From: Gemmatimonadota bacterium
Lineage (GTDB): Bacteria; JAAXHH01
Length of the DNA: 64,000 nt
Reading direction: 5' to 3'
Assembly (NCBI GenBank): GCA_009837395.1
Contig: VXTP01000043.1
Location: 520,936 to 584,935 of the forward strand
Below are positions 1 to 9,099 of the stretch, one piece after another (within the stretch, counting starts at the first letter, position 1; every line of letters begins with the position of its first letter). The notes under the pieces are model-generated. The model searched no databases, had not been told where the DNA came from, and worked only from the letters and a program-made list of their open reading frames with translations. The position numbers and the translations under genes are program-made.

Positions 1-1564
1 CTTCGGCGATGTCCGACGATGGGCTGCCCACGCATTCGAGCAGCGGATTCACGGCTTCCACCGCGCCGATCCTGCTCAGGGACTGCACGGCCTCGCGGCG
101 TACGTTGCGGTCGCTGTCCTCCAGCAACGCGATGAGCTCGTCCACGGCCAGGTGACTGCCCGTTTCGCCCAGTTCACGGGCGGCCCGGGCCCGGACCGAG
201 GGATTGCTCGATTTCCCCATGCGCACCAGGTGCCACAGGGTCGCGATGGGATTTCCCTTGCGCACGCGGTTGATCACGTCCCGGGAAGAGACCTGCGAAT
301 CGGAGGGCACGCGGGCCAGCAGCCCCATGTAGGCGAAACGAAGCGCCCCGTTGGCAAGGAAAAGGTACTGCAGACCCGCGAAGGTGTAGCCGAAGAGAGA
401 GACGGCGGGGATGGTGGTACACAGATCAGCGGCAATACCGCCCAGCACGGCGCCGCAGGCCGCGCAACCTCTCGATACCGCGGAGTAGCATCCCAAAAAA
501 GCGGAACGGTTGATCGCCGGGGCCGTCTTGACGATGAGATTGAACCGGGCGGTGCCCCACCCCGCGCTCATGCTGCCGCCCCAGACCTGCACCAGCGGCA
601 CCATGATCCAGTAGTTTTCCAGGGTCACGAATCCCCATCCCAGCGGAAACAGTGCCAGCCCCACGGCGGTAAGCGACATGACCGGCTTGTAACCGTACTT
701 GTCCGCCAGGTAGCCCCAGAAGGGGTTCATGATGATCGTGGCGATGGTCTGAATCGCCGAGTAGATCGCGATCTGGGCGTAGGAGACCTCCAGCGTCCGC
801 AGCATGTAGACCGTGAAAAAAGGCGCGGCGATCTGGGCGATGAGGAGCCGGCCCGAAACCAGGAACATCAGTCTGCGAAAAGGACCGTGCCGGAAGGGCA
901 GGCGAAGCAATTGGTTCGAAGGGACATGCTCTCCCCGGGTCTTCTGCGGTTCGGGAATGCGGGACCAGGCCCAGACCCCGAAACCGGAGAAGACCACGGC
1001 CACGATGAACAGGGTGGTGAAGCCTCCCTGCTCCTCTCCCGCGGCGTACGTACTCAGGAAGAACCCCGCGCAGACCGACGTGATCAGTCCGGCGGACGCC
1101 GTCAGACTGCGCTGCCGGGCGACGAAGCGGCCGCGCATCTCGTCGGGTACCAGGTCGGTCAGCCAGGACTGACGCGCGGGGGAAACCAGGGACATGACGG
1201 CCTTCGAAAGGGCGATGCAGCCCATGAGCGCCAGCACCTGGTAAACCTCGAAGAAGAGAAAGGGGATGAAGGCGATGGGCAGCCAGAGCGACGAACTGAC
1301 GGCATTGGCGGAAAGGCACAGCGGCTTGCGCCGTTGCAGGCGCTCGATCAGCAGCGGCGAGATGGCTTGAAGCAACTGGCCGATGGAAATGGACGCGGAA
1401 ATAAAACCGATCATGGCGCTGGATGCACCGAGATGCAGCGCGTAACCCGTGGTGTAGACACCCGTGGTAATCGCCGAATGCACCGACTCGAGCATGCCGT
1501 TCACGTTCCACATGCGCATCCCGCGCGCCGTCTGCAGCCGGGTCAGTTTCTTATCCTGTTGCAT
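1..1564 (-). CDS. MFS transporter with C-terminal HEAT repeats (partial, runs off window start)
   Basis: The reading frame starts at ATG 1564 and stays open to base 1, so the C-terminus is missing. The first 430 or so residues are a hydrophobic 12-helix-type MFS permease, with a cytoplasmic-loop motif reading PDEMRGRFVARQR and a later loop GYLADKYGYKPV. After the last membrane segment, about 90 residues form at least two HEAT/PBS-lyase-type repeats (for example NPSVRARAARELGE and DRNVRREAVQSLSRIG). The start codon overlaps the 3' end of the upstream symporter gene by 14 bases, which implies translational coupling. The substrate is unknown. A soluble HEAT tail on an MFS permease is unusual and may bind a partner protein. 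Confidence 0.85.
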   Translation of the reverse strand, partial: MQQDKKLTRLQTARGMRMWNVNGMLESVHSAITTGVYTTGYALHLGASSAMIGFISASISIGQLLQAISPLLIERLQRRKPLCLSANAVSSSLWLPIAFIPFLFFEVYQVLALMGCIALSKAVMSLVSPARQSWLTDLVPDEMRGRFVARQRSLTASAGLITSVCAGFFLSTYAAGEEQGGFTTLFIVAVVFSGFGVWAWSRIPEPQKTRGEHVPSNQLLRLPFRHGPFRRLMFLVSGRLLIAQIAAPFFTVYMLRTLEVSYAQIAIYSAIQTIATIIMNPFWGYLADKYGYKPVMSLTAVGLALFPLGWGFVTLENYWIMVPLVQVWGGSMSAGWGTARFNLIVKTAPAINRSAFLGCYSAVSRGCAACGAVLGGIAADLCTTIPAVSLFGYTFAGLQYLFLANGALRFAYMGLLARVPSDSQVSSRDVINRVRKGNPIATLWHLVRMGKSSNPSVRARAARELGETGSHLAVDELIALLEDSDRNVRREAVQSLSRIGAVEAVNPLLECVGSPSSDIAE

Positions 1565-3071
1565 GATTCGATTTCCCATTCCGCGCCAGTATCCAGCTGA
1601 CCGCCGTGCCGACCCCCAGGTTCACGGCCAGGGCCATGGGACTGATCCACATGAAGCTGACCGGATCGTTCCCATCGGGCAACATCCCGAAGAGCGGTCC
1701 GGAAAAGGCGATCAGCGAAGCGGTGAGGACGCCGCACACGGCGCCCGCGACGACGCCTGCGGGGCGGGCGAACGGCACGAAAAGCGCGAAGAAGAACAGG
1801 GCGAATATAGGCGTTGTCAGCAGGTTCGAGGTCTTGTTGGTCACCGCCGTGATATTGCCGGGCACCAGTTCCATCAGCGAACTGGCGCCCACGGCGATGG
1901 CGCCGATGACGAAGGCGAGCGTTTTCGCCGTACGCGTCAGCTGTTTCTCGGTGGCCGGCGACCTTCTGAACCGGTCGATGAAATCCGTCGAAACCACCGC
2001 CGTGATCGCATTGACGCCCGAGTCCAGGCTCGACATGGCGGCCGCGAACATGGCGGCGACTACGAACCCGGATACGCCGGGGGGAAGGTAATAGGCGATG
2101 TAGTGGGGGAACACGTGGTCGGCCTGTCCGTCCAGGTCGGCGCCGGCGGGCAGCAGACCGGGTTGGTCCTGGAAGAAGCCGAGAAGGGCGAAACCCGCGA
2201 CCCACAGGGTGATCCCGATGCAGAGCCCCACCAGTTGCTGGGTCAGATAGGACCGCCTGGCCGCGCGTGCGTCCGTGGTCGCCATGAAGCGCTGCACCAC
2301 GGTCTGGTCGCCCCCGGCCGTGGCGATCGCCCACGTCATGGACGCCAGCATGGAGCCGATAACGGTCAAACGCACGGATGGGTCCAGGCTGAAGACGGGC
2401 TGCGCGTCCCAATGGGGCTGCCAGGAACTCGGAATCCAGCTGAATCCGTCGAAATGCAGGGTAACCGTGACAATCACCAGTATGGCGCCGCCGAGCATGA
2501 GCAGGGTCTGGAGCGTGTCGGTGATCACGACGGCCCGCAGCCCGCCCAGCGAGGTGTAGATGACCGCCACGAGCCCGGTAACCAGGGTGATGACGGGGAT
2601 CCAGTCATCGCCCACGCCCAGCATGACGGTCATGGCCTTGGCGGACAGGTAGATCAGCAGGGCCATCCAGACCAGCCGGAGCAGGATGAACATCACCGCG
2701 CCCATCAGGCGGATGCCCACGCCGAGTCGATCCTCCAGCAGTTCGTAGGCGCTGGTTACCCGCGTCCGCATGTAAACGGGAATCAGCCCGTAGCCCACCA
2801 CCACGAAGATGATCGGAATCGTCAGGTAGTTGAGCATCCAGACGGGCCCCTTGCCGATGGCCTCGCCCGGAATGGACAGGTAGGAGATGGTACTGAGCAG
2901 CGTGGCGAACAGCGAGAAGCCGATGAGCGTCGGCGGCATGCGGCCCCCGCCGGTGAAATACTCGCTGACGGTGCTTTGCCTGCGGCTGTAGTAATAGCCC
3001 AGCGATATCGTCGCCAGGGCGTATCCGATGATGATGGTCCAGTCGACGGGCGTCAGTCCGCCGGGAGTCAT
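1551..3071 (-). CDS. Sodium:solute symporter (SSS family)
   Basis: This 506-residue membrane protein belongs to the SSS family (SGLT/PutP fold). It uses the sodium gradient to import a small solute. Family hallmarks include an N-terminal helix followed by SEYFTGGGRMPP, a helix with SLFATLLSTISYLSIPGE, and the conserved stretch YTSLGGLRAVVITDTLQT near residue 175. About 13 membrane segments can be traced. The neighbouring MFS-HEAT gene overlaps its stop, so the two form one operon. The substrate cannot be read from sequence; a sugar, sugar acid or amino acid is likely in this context. GAGGAG lies only two bases before the ATG, which is tight spacing. Confidence 0.88.
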   Translation of the reverse strand: MTPGGLTPVDWTIIIGYALATISLGYYYSRRQSTVSEYFTGGGRMPPTLIGFSLFATLLSTISYLSIPGEAIGKGPVWMLNYLTIPIIFVVVGYGLIPVYMRTRVTSAYELLEDRLGVGIRLMGAVMFILLRLVWMALLIYLSAKAMTVMLGVGDDWIPVITLVTGLVAVIYTSLGGLRAVVITDTLQTLLMLGGAILVIVTVTLHFDGFSWIPSSWQPHWDAQPVFSLDPSVRLTVIGSMLASMTWAIATAGGDQTVVQRFMATTDARAARRSYLTQQLVGLCIGITLWVAGFALLGFFQDQPGLLPAGADLDGQADHVFPHYIAYYLPPGVSGFVVAAMFAAAMSSLDSGVNAITAVVSTDFIDRFRRSPATEKQLTRTAKTLAFVIGAIAVGASSLMELVPGNITAVTNKTSNLLTTPIFALFFFALFVPFARPAGVVAGAVCGVLTASLIAFSGPLFGMLPDGNDPVSFMWISPMALAVNLGVGTAVSWILARNGKSNHATG

Positions 3072-3094
3072 GGCTCCTCGTTTCCAATGCGTAG

Positions 3095-3141
3095 TGTATA
3101 CATTGTATCTACAGATCGACGTACCAACGGGTCGATGTACC
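3095..3141. promoter_or_regulatory. Possible operator region upstream of the symporter operon
   Basis: The palindrome TGTATACA (3095-3102) lies 24 bases upstream of the symporter start. It is followed by two near-identical 12-mers, GATCGACGTACC (3114-3125) and GGTCGATGTACC (3130-3141), spaced 16 bases apart. TGTATACA-type palindromes are common GntR-family operators, but no regulator gene is next to it, so this is a weak call. Confidence 0.25.
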
Positions 3142-3167
3142 TATAGGACTCCGGGTTGCACATCCGG

Positions 3168-4583
3168 CTAGGGCACGGCGGCGACCCGGACGAAATCCGT
3201 GTGGCCCGGTCCCGCCGATGGCGATCCGCCGACGATGACGATGTGGTCTCCCCGGCCGAGGCCGCCGGCCTCGCGGGCCGCGTCGAGCGATGTGCGGATC
3301 ATTCCGTCCGTCGTATCGAACTCGGCGCACAGCACCGGTTTGACGCCCCAGACCAGGGCGAGGCGGCGAACGGTCGCCACCTCCGGACTGACGGCGATGA
3401 TCGGCACGCTGATCCGGTGTCGTGCAGCCACCCGGGCGGTATGACCCGACCGCGTGCAGCAGACGATGGCTTTCGCGCCTGCTTCAAGGGCCAGTACGCA
3501 GGACGCGTGGCTGATCGCCCCTGAAACTCCGGGGATCCCGCGACGCTCCGGGTTTCCATGGGCCGTTCGCTGGAACAACCTGGCTTCGGCCTGTTTCGCG
3601 ATGGACGCCAGCGCGCGCACGGCCTCTACCGGGTAAGCACCAGTGGCGCTTTCTTCCGAGAGCATCACCGCGTCCGATCCGTCGAGGACCGCGTTAGCCA
3701 CGTCGGCGGCCTCCGCCCGCGTGGGCCGGGGACTCGCGACCATGGACCGCAGCATCTGCGTGGCTGTGACGACGGGCCGAGCGGCCTGCAGGGCCTTGGC
3801 GATGATGTCCTTCTGCACCAGCGGGACATCCTCGTAGGGGATTTCCACCCCCAGGTCCCCCCGCGCGACCATGAGCGCATCCACCGCCGGCAGGATGTCG
3901 TCGAGGGCGTCCACGGCCTCCGGTTTCTCGATCTTCGCCATCAGGGGCAGGTTCGACCCCCGGCCGTCCAGCAGCATGCGTGCGCTCAGCACGTCATCCC
4001 GGTTCCGGACAAAGGAAAGCGCAGCCATATCCACGCCCATATCGAGCCCTTCCAGCAGCAGTTCCCGGTCCTTTTCCGTGAAGGCGTTGATACCCGTCGC
4101 TCCGCGCGGTACCGTGATGCCCTTGTGATCGGAGAGCGAACCGCCGAGGATCACTTTGCATCGTATATCGGGCGGTTCCACCGCCTCGATGCGCAGTTCG
4201 ACCAGGCCGTCGGCCAGTAACAGGCGCTGTCCCGGCCGTACCTCCTCCGGAAGGCCTGCGAAATTCACCGACATCCGGGCCCGGCTGCCGGGCACCGGTG
4301 CCGTTGTCAGGGTGAAATCATCGCCCGCACCGAGGTGAACGGGACCGTGCTGAAACGTGCCGATGCGGATCTTCGGGCCGGGCAGGTCCTGGAGGATCGC
4401 CACGGGCTTGCCGAGATCGTCCGCGACGGACCGGATGTGGTGGACGCTGCGCCTGTGGTCGTCCGGGGTACCGTGGGAGAAATTGAGACGGAAGACGTCT
4501 ACACCGGCCTCGAGTACCTGGCGGATCATCTCGGGCGAACGGATGGCGGGACCCACGGTGCAAACGATTTTGGTACGTCGCAT
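3168..4583 (-). CDS. pyk: Pyruvate kinase
   Basis: This enzyme makes pyruvate and ATP from phosphoenolpyruvate and ADP, the last step of glycolysis. The 471-residue protein has the barrel opening TKIVCTVGPA and RLNFSHG, the PK signature with the catalytic lysine (LMAKIEKPEA), the metal-binding MVARGDLGVEI, and the ATQML and RAEAADVANAVLDG segments. A C-terminal regulatory domain follows (VCCTRSGHTARVAA). A longer frame begins at 4637, but ATG 4583 is chosen because AAAGGA sits about eight bases before it and the mature family N-terminus begins there. It follows ileS by 68 bases on the same strand and may be co-transcribed. Confidence 0.95.
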   Translation of the reverse strand: MRRTKIVCTVGPAIRSPEMIRQVLEAGVDVFRLNFSHGTPDDHRRSVHHIRSVADDLGKPVAILQDLPGPKIRIGTFQHGPVHLGAGDDFTLTTAPVPGSRARMSVNFAGLPEEVRPGQRLLLADGLVELRIEAVEPPDIRCKVILGGSLSDHKGITVPRGATGINAFTEKDRELLLEGLDMGVDMAALSFVRNRDDVLSARMLLDGRGSNLPLMAKIEKPEAVDALDDILPAVDALMVARGDLGVEIPYEDVPLVQKDIIAKALQAARPVVTATQMLRSMVASPRPTRAEAADVANAVLDGSDAVMLSEESATGAYPVEAVRALASIAKQAEARLFQRTAHGNPERRGIPGVSGAISHASCVLALEAGAKAIVCCTRSGHTARVAARHRISVPIIAVSPEVATVRRLALVWGVKPVLCAEFDTTDGMIRTSLDAAREAGGLGRGDHIVIVGGSPSAGPGHTDFVRVAAVP

Positions 4584-4651
4584 CGGTCCGTCCTTTCGCG
4601 GGACGGGCGCAGCAGCGGAGGATAGGACGGGCCGCATCAGGCGACCGAAGC

Positions 4652-7600
4652 TTACTTCAACACGCCGATGCGGGCGACATGCTCACCTAGCCTGAGTTCG
4701 CCTGAGTGGACATCCCCGGGTACGGGTTCGTCACGAAGCTCCGTCGACAGCGTTTCCGTCCTGATGTAGTCGGCGTGGGTATCGATGGCCTCGGCCAGGT
4801 CGCCGTCCGCCTCGTAGTAGAGCGTGATCCGGTCGTCCACGTTGAAATCGGCTTCCTTGCGGAGATTCTGCACGTGGCGGACAAAGTCCCGCATCAACCC
4901 CTCGAGCAGGAGTTCGCGGGTCACCGTGGTGTCTATGGCGACCGTGCATCCGAAGTCCGAAGTCACGGACAGCCCGTCCGCGTCCACCCGTTCGACCTCG
5001 ACCTCTTCGGGCGACAGATCGACCCGTTCGCCATCCACGTCGAGCGTGAGGGCCTCGCCGCCCGCGACCAGGGCGCCGGTCTCATCGCCGTCCAGTGCCT
5101 CGAGCGCCTGCCGCACGGCGTTGAGCCGCTGGCCGAACCGGGGTCCCCATTTCGAAAAGACCGGTTTCACCGCATATCCGCGAAACGCGTCTTCGCTGTC
5201 GACCAGTTCCAGGTCTTTCACATTCAGTTCTTCGAGGACCTGCGCGCGCAGCCGCTCGATGGTTTTGCCCTGCCGGGCGTTCGCCGGTTGCACCAGCAGC
5301 CGGAAGGCCGGCTGGCGCACCTTCATTCGGGCTTCGTTCCGCGCGGAGCGGCCCAGTTCGATCACCAGCATCAGGTCATCCATGTCATCCATGAGATCCT
5401 GGTCGATCAGTTCGGCGGCCGCTTCCGGGTATGCGCAGAGATGGACGCTCTCCGGGGCCGATGGGTCTACGGGCGGGACCAGGCTCCGGTAGAGTTCCTC
5501 GGCGGAGAAAGGAAGTATGGGCGCGATCAGCCTGCTCATCGTCACCAGCACTTCGTAGAGCGTCTGGATGGCCGACTGCTTGTCCGCGTCATCGCCGCTC
5601 TTCCAGAATCGCCGCCGGCTCCGGCGGACGTACCAGGTGGAGAGCACGTCGATGAACCGTTCCGTTTCGCGAACCACCGCGGCCGAATCGAAATGGTCCA
5701 TCCGGTCGTTGCAGTGGCGGATCAACTGGTGAAGCCGCGAGAGCACCCATCGGTCGAGTTCGCTGCGATCCGTTGCGGGGGCGGAAGTGGAAATCGGCGG
5801 GCAATCCGGCAGGTTGGCGTAGGTCACGAAGAACGCGTAGACGTTCCACAACCGCAGCATCTTCCGGGTCACCTCCTCGGCAGGCCCGTAGCCGAAACGG
5901 AAGACCATGTTCAGGGGCGCGCCGGCGTACTGCCAACGCATCACGTCGGCGCCCATGCGGGCCGTCGCGTCCTCCACGGCGATGGCGTTGTCGCCGCTCT
6001 TGCTGAAGGGCTCGCTGTTTTCGTCCCTCATCTCTTCGTAGGTGAGCACGGCCTTGAACGGCGACCGGTCGTAGAGAGTCACCGACATGAACAGCTGGGA
6101 ATAGAACCAGAGCCTGATCTGTTCCCGCATTTCCGTGATCCAGTCCGCGGGAGACCACGATTCCCAGGTGGATTCGGAACCGGGCGAGGTCACACCCGCC
6201 TTGTCTCTTTCGGCTTCCGGTCCGCGCTCCGACCGGATCGTGCCTTCGATCCCTCTGTGCTCCGGCAGATAGTTCAAGGTCGAAAAGGGCACGATCCCTG
6301 CATCGAGCCAGCAATCGCCCACTTCGGTCACCCTTTTCGCGGCCTCGCCGCACCGCTCGCAGGTGATTTCGATTTCGTCGATCCACGGGCGGTGGAGTTC
6401 GGGCAGATCGTCGACGAGGGCGGGATCCACCGCCCTTTCGCGCAGTTCGGCCGTGCTGCCGATGACATTGATGTGGTCGCAGTTCCCGCAACAGTAGAAG
6501 GGCAGGGGCAGTCCCCAGAAACGGCGGCGGGATATGCACCAGTCGCCCATGTTGTCCAGCCAGTCCTGCATCAGGAGACCGCTGTACTCGGGTACCCATT
6601 GGACTGTGGCGGCGGCCCGCTTCATCGGCGCCCTGATCTCGTCCGCGGAAATGAACCACTCGTCGGCCAGGCGGAAGACCAGGGGGGTCTTGCAACGCCA
6701 GCAGAAGGGATACCGGTGCGTGTAGTCTTCCCAGCGGAACAGCACACCCCTGGATTCCAGTTCCCGCCGGACGCCCTCGGCCGAATCCCGCACATGGGTG
6801 GCAGCGAGCGGACCGATATCGTCCGTGAAATAGCCGTTTTCGTCGATCGGCACGATGATGTCCAGGTCCAGTTCCTGTCCAAGCTGATAGTCCTCGGCGC
6901 CGCAACCCGGCGCGATATGGACGATCCCAGTACCTTCCTCGTCCGAGACCATGTCCCACGCGACGGTGGCGCGGTTGACCTCCCGCTGCGCGGGAAGATC
7001 CTCCATTGGACCGTGGAAAGGCAGGCCGATCAGGTCCTCCCCCTTCACCGTCTCGACGACTTCGGCTTCCGGCGGCAATACCGTCTCGACCAGCGTTTTC
7101 ATCAGGTAGTAGTGTGCGCTGTCCAGGACCGCTTTCGCATATTCGGCTTCCGGATGCAGCGCCAGGGCCGTGTTGGCGGTCAGGGTCCACGGCGTGGTGG
7201 TCCAGACCAGGAAGTACTCGTCTTCGCGGCCGCCGACGCGGCAGCGGAAGAAACAGGAGGGGTCGGTCTGTTCCTGGTAGGAATCCACCAGTTCGTGCTG
7301 GCTCAGGCTGGTGCCGCACCGCCAGCACCAGGGCATGGACCGATGGCCCCGGTACAGCCAATTCCGGTCGTCGCAGGCCTTGAGAAAATGCCAGATATGT
7401 TCGATGTTGTTGTCGTCCAGCGTGAAGTAGGACGCCGGATGGCCGTCTTCGTGGTACCACTGCATCCAGTGGCCCATGCGGATGGACTGCCGCGTGATCC
7501 GCTCCGCGTACTCGTCCACCCTCGCGCGGCACGCCCGGGAGAACTCCGCCAGGCCGAAGGTCTCGATATCCCGCTTCGAATCGAATCCCAACGCCCGTTC

Positions 7601-7900
7601 GACCTCGACTTCCACCCAGAGGCCCTGGCAGTCGAACCCGTTCTGCCACCGCTGGTTGAACCCCTTCATGGCCTTGTAGCGGCAGTACATGTCCTTGTAC
7701 GTTCGGCCCCAGGCGTGGTGGACGCCCATGGCGTTGTTGGCGGTAATCGGGCCGTCGATGAAGGACCAGGTGGGGCGATCCGCCAATTGTGCGCGCAACT
7801 TGTCGAAAACTCGATGCTCCGCCCACCATGCGAGTATGCGCTCCTCCATAGCGGGGTATTCCATCTTTCCGTCAAAGGGCTTGAACATCTGGCCAGACAC
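4652..7900 (-). CDS. ileS: Isoleucine--tRNA ligase
   Basis: This class Ia synthetase charges tRNA-Ile and edits mischarged valine. At 1082 residues it is of the long type. The HIGH box appears in the divergent form MGVHHAWG (near residue 58). The editing domain carries GTGIVHIAPGCGAEDY, and the KMSKS box is the short variant EPFSKSG. Cysteine pairs CWRCG, CWRCK, CCGNC and CERCG indicate zinc knuckles. The tail carries the anticodon-binding domain. The frame opens with GTG 7900; ATG 7888 is an alternative, and neither has a convincing ribosome-binding site. No T-box leader is visible upstream. Pyruvate kinase lies downstream on the same strand. Confidence 0.95.
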   Translation of the reverse strand: MSGQMFKPFDGKMEYPAMEERILAWWAEHRVFDKLRAQLADRPTWSFIDGPITANNAMGVHHAWGRTYKDMYCRYKAMKGFNQRWQNGFDCQGLWVEVEVERALGFDSKRDIETFGLAEFSRACRARVDEYAERITRQSIRMGHWMQWYHEDGHPASYFTLDDNNIEHIWHFLKACDDRNWLYRGHRSMPWCWRCGTSLSQHELVDSYQEQTDPSCFFRCRVGGREDEYFLVWTTTPWTLTANTALALHPEAEYAKAVLDSAHYYLMKTLVETVLPPEAEVVETVKGEDLIGLPFHGPMEDLPAQREVNRATVAWDMVSDEEGTGIVHIAPGCGAEDYQLGQELDLDIIVPIDENGYFTDDIGPLAATHVRDSAEGVRRELESRGVLFRWEDYTHRYPFCWRCKTPLVFRLADEWFISADEIRAPMKRAAATVQWVPEYSGLLMQDWLDNMGDWCISRRRFWGLPLPFYCCGNCDHINVIGSTAELRERAVDPALVDDLPELHRPWIDEIEITCERCGEAAKRVTEVGDCWLDAGIVPFSTLNYLPEHRGIEGTIRSERGPEAERDKAGVTSPGSESTWESWSPADWITEMREQIRLWFYSQLFMSVTLYDRSPFKAVLTYEEMRDENSEPFSKSGDNAIAVEDATARMGADVMRWQYAGAPLNMVFRFGYGPAEEVTRKMLRLWNVYAFFVTYANLPDCPPISTSAPATDRSELDRWVLSRLHQLIRHCNDRMDHFDSAAVVRETERFIDVLSTWYVRRSRRRFWKSGDDADKQSAIQTLYEVLVTMSRLIAPILPFSAEELYRSLVPPVDPSAPESVHLCAYPEAAAELIDQDLMDDMDDLMLVIELGRSARNEARMKVRQPAFRLLVQPANARQGKTIERLRAQVLEELNVKDLELVDSEDAFRGYAVKPVFSKWGPRFGQRLNAVRQALEALDGDETGALVAGGEALTLDVDGERVDLSPEEVEVERVDADGLSVTSDFGCTVAIDTTVTRELLLEGLMRDFVRHVQNLRKEADFNVDDRITLYYEADGDLAEAIDTHADYIRTETLSTELRDEPVPGDVHSGELRLGEHVARIGVLK

Positions 7901-8019
7901 AGGTAAGTCGTTGCTCCACAGGTTAAACGGTTTACGATGCGTTCTGCTGTTCTACAGGCACCAGGCATCCGGGAATCGCTGCCTGAAGGGCAAATCTGAC
8001 GATCCGGAATGACGGTCTG

Positions 8020-8048
8020 AAAATAGGCCGTAAGGGGGTGTTGCACAA
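8020..8048 (-). promoter_or_regulatory. Candidate promoter for ileS
   Basis: On the minus strand, TTGTGC (-35, 8043-8048) and TATTTT (-10, 8020-8025) are separated by 17 bases, about 120 bases before the ileS start. The -35 box is weak. Confidence 0.3.
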
Positions 8049-8112
8049 GGTAATTCTGGCTGGCGGGAGGGCTGGCGGCCGGCCGTACGACAACGATCAC
8101 CGGGCGGTGATT

Positions 8113-8814
8113 TCAGTCCTTTCCTTCCATAATCGGGAACCGGTTCAATTCGTCCCGGCGCGCGCGCCAGTCAGGCATGTACCGGTCGAGGATGCCCCAG
8201 AAGCGGCGATTGTGGGAGGGCTCGATCAGGTGGGCCATTTCGTGGACGACCACGTACTCCAGGCATCGCATCGGCTTCTTGGCCAGCTCCAGGCTCAGCC
8301 AGATCCGGCCGTTTCGGACACTGCAGCTCCCCCAGCGGGTGCTCATCTTCCGGATCCGCCATTCCTTCACCGACACGCCCATGAACGGTTCCCACGCCGC
8401 GATCAGGCGTGGGATGCTCGTCTTCAACCTTTCGCGGTACCAGGCGGCAAGCAGATCCGCCCGCTCGTCCCGGCCGGTACCCGGACGAACGCGCATTTCC
8501 AGCGTCGAATCGCCCATAAGATCGATGTGCGGCGGCCCTTCATGGGTGGTGACGTTCAATACGCAGGCAATCCCCTCCACGAAATGGTGCTCTCCCGACG
8601 CGAAGATCCGGGCGGATTCCCGCTCCCTTTGGCGCTGTCTTTCCTGCTGCCGCCGGACCCACGGCAGCCGTTTCGCCACGGCCTGGCGGATCGAATCGTC
8701 TCCGATGCGAAGCGGCGCAGAGACCCTCAGGCGTCCGTCGGGCGGACCTACCCTGAGGTACAGGTGCCGGATCCGCTTCCGGTGGACTTCCACCTCGATA
8801 TCGTCCACGCGCAA
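8113..8814 (-). CDS. YgjP-like zinc metallopeptidase (DUF45/WLM group)
   Basis: The 233-residue protein has the zincin motif HEMAHLIEPSHNRRFW near its C-terminus, where HExxH plus a downstream histidine bind zinc. It also has the family segment KMSTRWGSCSVRNGRIWLSLEL before it. This matches the YgjP/SprT-like M48-related family often found near restriction or repair genes, although here the neighbours are ileS and a sulfatase. The substrate is unknown. The frame begins with TTG 8814 (LRVDD), with AAGGG nine bases upstream; GTG 8808 is an alternative. No signal peptide is visible, so it is probably cytoplasmic. Confidence 0.85.
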   Translation of the reverse strand: MRVDDIEVEVHRKRIRHLYLRVGPPDGRLRVSAPLRIGDDSIRQAVAKRLPWVRRQQERQRQRERESARIFASGEHHFVEGIACVLNVTTHEGPPHIDLMGDSTLEMRVRPGTGRDERADLLAAWYRERLKTSIPRLIAAWEPFMGVSVKEWRIRKMSTRWGSCSVRNGRIWLSLELAKKPMRCLEYVVVHEMAHLIEPSHNRRFWGILDRYMPDWRARRDELNRFPIMEGKD

Positions 8815-8961
8815 ACGATATACCCTTGATGTCCTTACCGCGGCGATAGGTTGCTCGCTTCCGGTCTGAGTCTTCGGCGGCCGAATCCTGGCGTATCGGA
8901 CCCGCCGTGAGTGCCCGTGTTTTCCTGACGTTTCCGCAATATAGGACGGAAGGCGGACCGG

Positions 8962-8985
8962 AAAAAGGAGAACAGAGCGTTCTCC
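8962..8985 (-). terminator. Hairpin followed by T-tract in the YgjP leader
   Basis: GGAGAAC (8967-8973) and GTTCTCC (8979-8985) form a perfect 7-bp stem with a 5-base loop. Read on the minus strand it is followed by TTTTT, a minimal intrinsic terminator. It lies before the YgjP gene rather than after a gene, so it may be an attenuator or a block to read-through. The rest of 8815-9099 holds only the candidate sulfatase promoter. Confidence 0.4.
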
Positions 8986-9002
8986 CCGATCGGCTAACCG
9001 GT

Positions 9003-9032
9003 TTGACTTTGATCATGCCAACCCGTTAGTTT
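9003..9032 (+). promoter_or_regulatory. Candidate promoter for the first sulfatase
   Basis: TTGACT (9003-9008) and TAGTTT (9027-9032) are spaced by 18 bases, 68 bases before the sulfatase start. The match is moderate. Confidence 0.35.
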
Positions 9033-9099
9033 CCAGAATCACGATGAATACTCCGGAGTCTGCAACCGTACGAACCCTTAACCTTGAAAGGGACGCGAT

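Noticed and set aside
4706-7906. 1066-codon open frame on the plus strand opposite ileS
   Set aside because: It is the antisense shadow of ileS: GC-rich codon structure keeps the frame open, there are no domain motifs, and ileS on the other strand is unmistakable.
7901-8112. T-box riboswitch upstream of ileS
   Set aside because: No T-box core sequence, specifier stem or terminator/antiterminator pair could be recognised.
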